64,000 bases of DNA, taken from assembly GCF_003634695.1 (NCBI RefSeq), contig NZ_RBWV01000013.1:124001-188000 (forward strand), written 5' to 3'. This document shows positions 63,502 to 64,000 of this stretch, piece by piece; within the stretch, counting starts at the first letter, position 1, and each line of letters opens with the position of its first letter. The stretch is from Motilibacter peucedani (GTDB taxonomy: Bacteria; Actinomycetota; Actinomycetes; Motilibacterales; Motilibacteraceae). The notes under the pieces are model-generated. The model was not told where the DNA came from. It ran no database searches and worked only from the letters and a program-made list of their open reading frames with translations. The position numbers were made by a program, and so were the translations under genes.

Positions 63502-64000
63502 ATGTCATCGGCGCCGGACGCTCCGCGCGGCCGATGGGCGGGCTTGTTCGACGACTTGGAGGCGCAGCTCGAGGAGTCCGAACGGCTGGAGCAGGCGGCG
63601 GAGGTGGCCGACCGGACGCGCCGCGAGCTCGCGTCCGTGCCCCTGGCCGACCGTCTGCGTGCTGCGGTAGGGAGCCGGGTGGTGCTGCGCCTGCAGGGCG
63701 TGGGCCCGGCGGGTGGCGTCCTCGAGGATGCCGGCCCGGGCTGGCTGCTGCTCCTCGACGAGGGTCGCGAGGTGCTGGTCGCCACCGCGGCGGTCGTCTC
63801 GGTGACGGGTCTGCCCTCTCGTGCGGCGAGCCCGCTCCCGCCGGGTGCCCTGGCCGGTCGCATCGGGCTGGGCTCGTGCCTCCGCGGGCTCGTGCGCGAC
63901 CGGGCTCCCGTGCGCGTCGAGCTCACCGACGGCAGCACGCAGACAGGCACGTTCGACCGCGTCGGCGCCGACTGGGTGGAGCTGGCAGTGCACGACGCCG
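63502..64000 (+). CDS. Hypothetical protein, partial (runs off the window)
   Basis: ATG at 63502 opens a frame with no stop to the window end, at least 166 codons. The start reads GRWAGLFDDLEAQLEESERLEQ, a short acidic helix, followed by beta-rich segments (GSRVVLRLQGVGPAGGVLEDAG, PVRVELTDGSTQTGTFDRVGADWVEL) that look like two related small barrels. Similar proteins occur beside LysM/Rv3235 genes in actinobacteria; function unknown. The gene is divergent from the LysM gene with 126 bp between starts. Confidence 0.75.
   Translation, partial: MSSAPDAPRGRWAGLFDDLEAQLEESERLEQAAEVADRTRRELASVPLADRLRAAVGSRVVLRLQGVGPAGGVLEDAGPGWLLLLDEGREVLVATAAVVSVTGLPSRAASPLPPGALAGRIGLGSCLRGLVRDRAPVRVELTDGSTQTGTFDRVGADWVELAVHDA

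Overview
The window is a 64 kb stretch of a high-GC (roughly 70 percent or more) Gram-positive chromosome from the Actinomycetota. GTG starts and 4-bp ATGA/GTGA gene overlaps are common. It carries diagnostic actinobacterial genes: whiB7 beside uvrD2, mtrA-mtrB-lpqB, a UPF0182 membrane protein, PPA1309, Rv3235, DUF5679, DUF7455, and the hpf-secA neighbourhood. No mycolic-acid, phage, plasmid, IS or CRISPR feature was seen. It reads as core chromosome of a streptomycete-, frankia- or kineosporia-like lineage; the genus cannot be named from this window.

Region 1 (1-5.4 kb): the end of uvrD2; whiB7 behind a long leader with an AT-rich promoter element, an upstream reading frame and an intrinsic terminator (a textbook-looking attenuation leader); divergent ku and a polymerase-only LigD for end joining; a lone E1-like (ThiF-fold) protein; DUF5679. 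Region 2 (5.6-13.9 kb): M48/YgjP-like protease, a large secreted HAF-type propeller, NUDIX hydrolase, DUF2342-type metalloprotease, epimerase, moaE, a PDZ-Lon-like membrane protease and PPA1309. Region 3 (14-17 kb): UPF0182 protein and the initiator tRNA.

Region 4 (17-34.8 kb) is the most individual part. It holds an XRE regulator with a PdxI-like reductase, a GH172 enzyme, a SNF2 helicase with what looks like a truncated SWIM partner, a protein with four cold-shock domains overlapped by a DksA/TraR-type gene that lacks a normal start codon, two DUF7455 paralogues, a frameshifted GH39-like glycosidase, a DEAD-box RNA helicase with a DbpA-type tail, and MerR-ahcY followed by a second, Thermotoga/archaeal-class AhcY homologue that has lost two substrate histidines. 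A long hairpin covers the 5' end of that second gene.

Region 5 (34.8-48 kb) has xylose isomerase, then an envelope module: RDD and SpoIIM proteins, the MoxR-DUF58-DUF4350-DUF4129 cluster, a large membrane protein, and the MtrA-MtrB-LpqB signalling system that couples cell-wall metabolism, division and osmotic state in actinobacteria. Region 6 (48-64 kb) has an MFS exporter, comF, hpf with a 467-nt leader, a NarL-type response regulator, a YcaQ-like glycosylase, a BTAD/NB-ARC/TPR regulator, a DrrAB-type ABC exporter, secA, Rv3235 and LysM proteins, and a partial gene at the right edge.

The best candidates for something undescribed are the four-CSD/DksA pair at 25.5-26.9 kb and the tandem AhcY pair with its hairpin at 31.5-34.7 kb.
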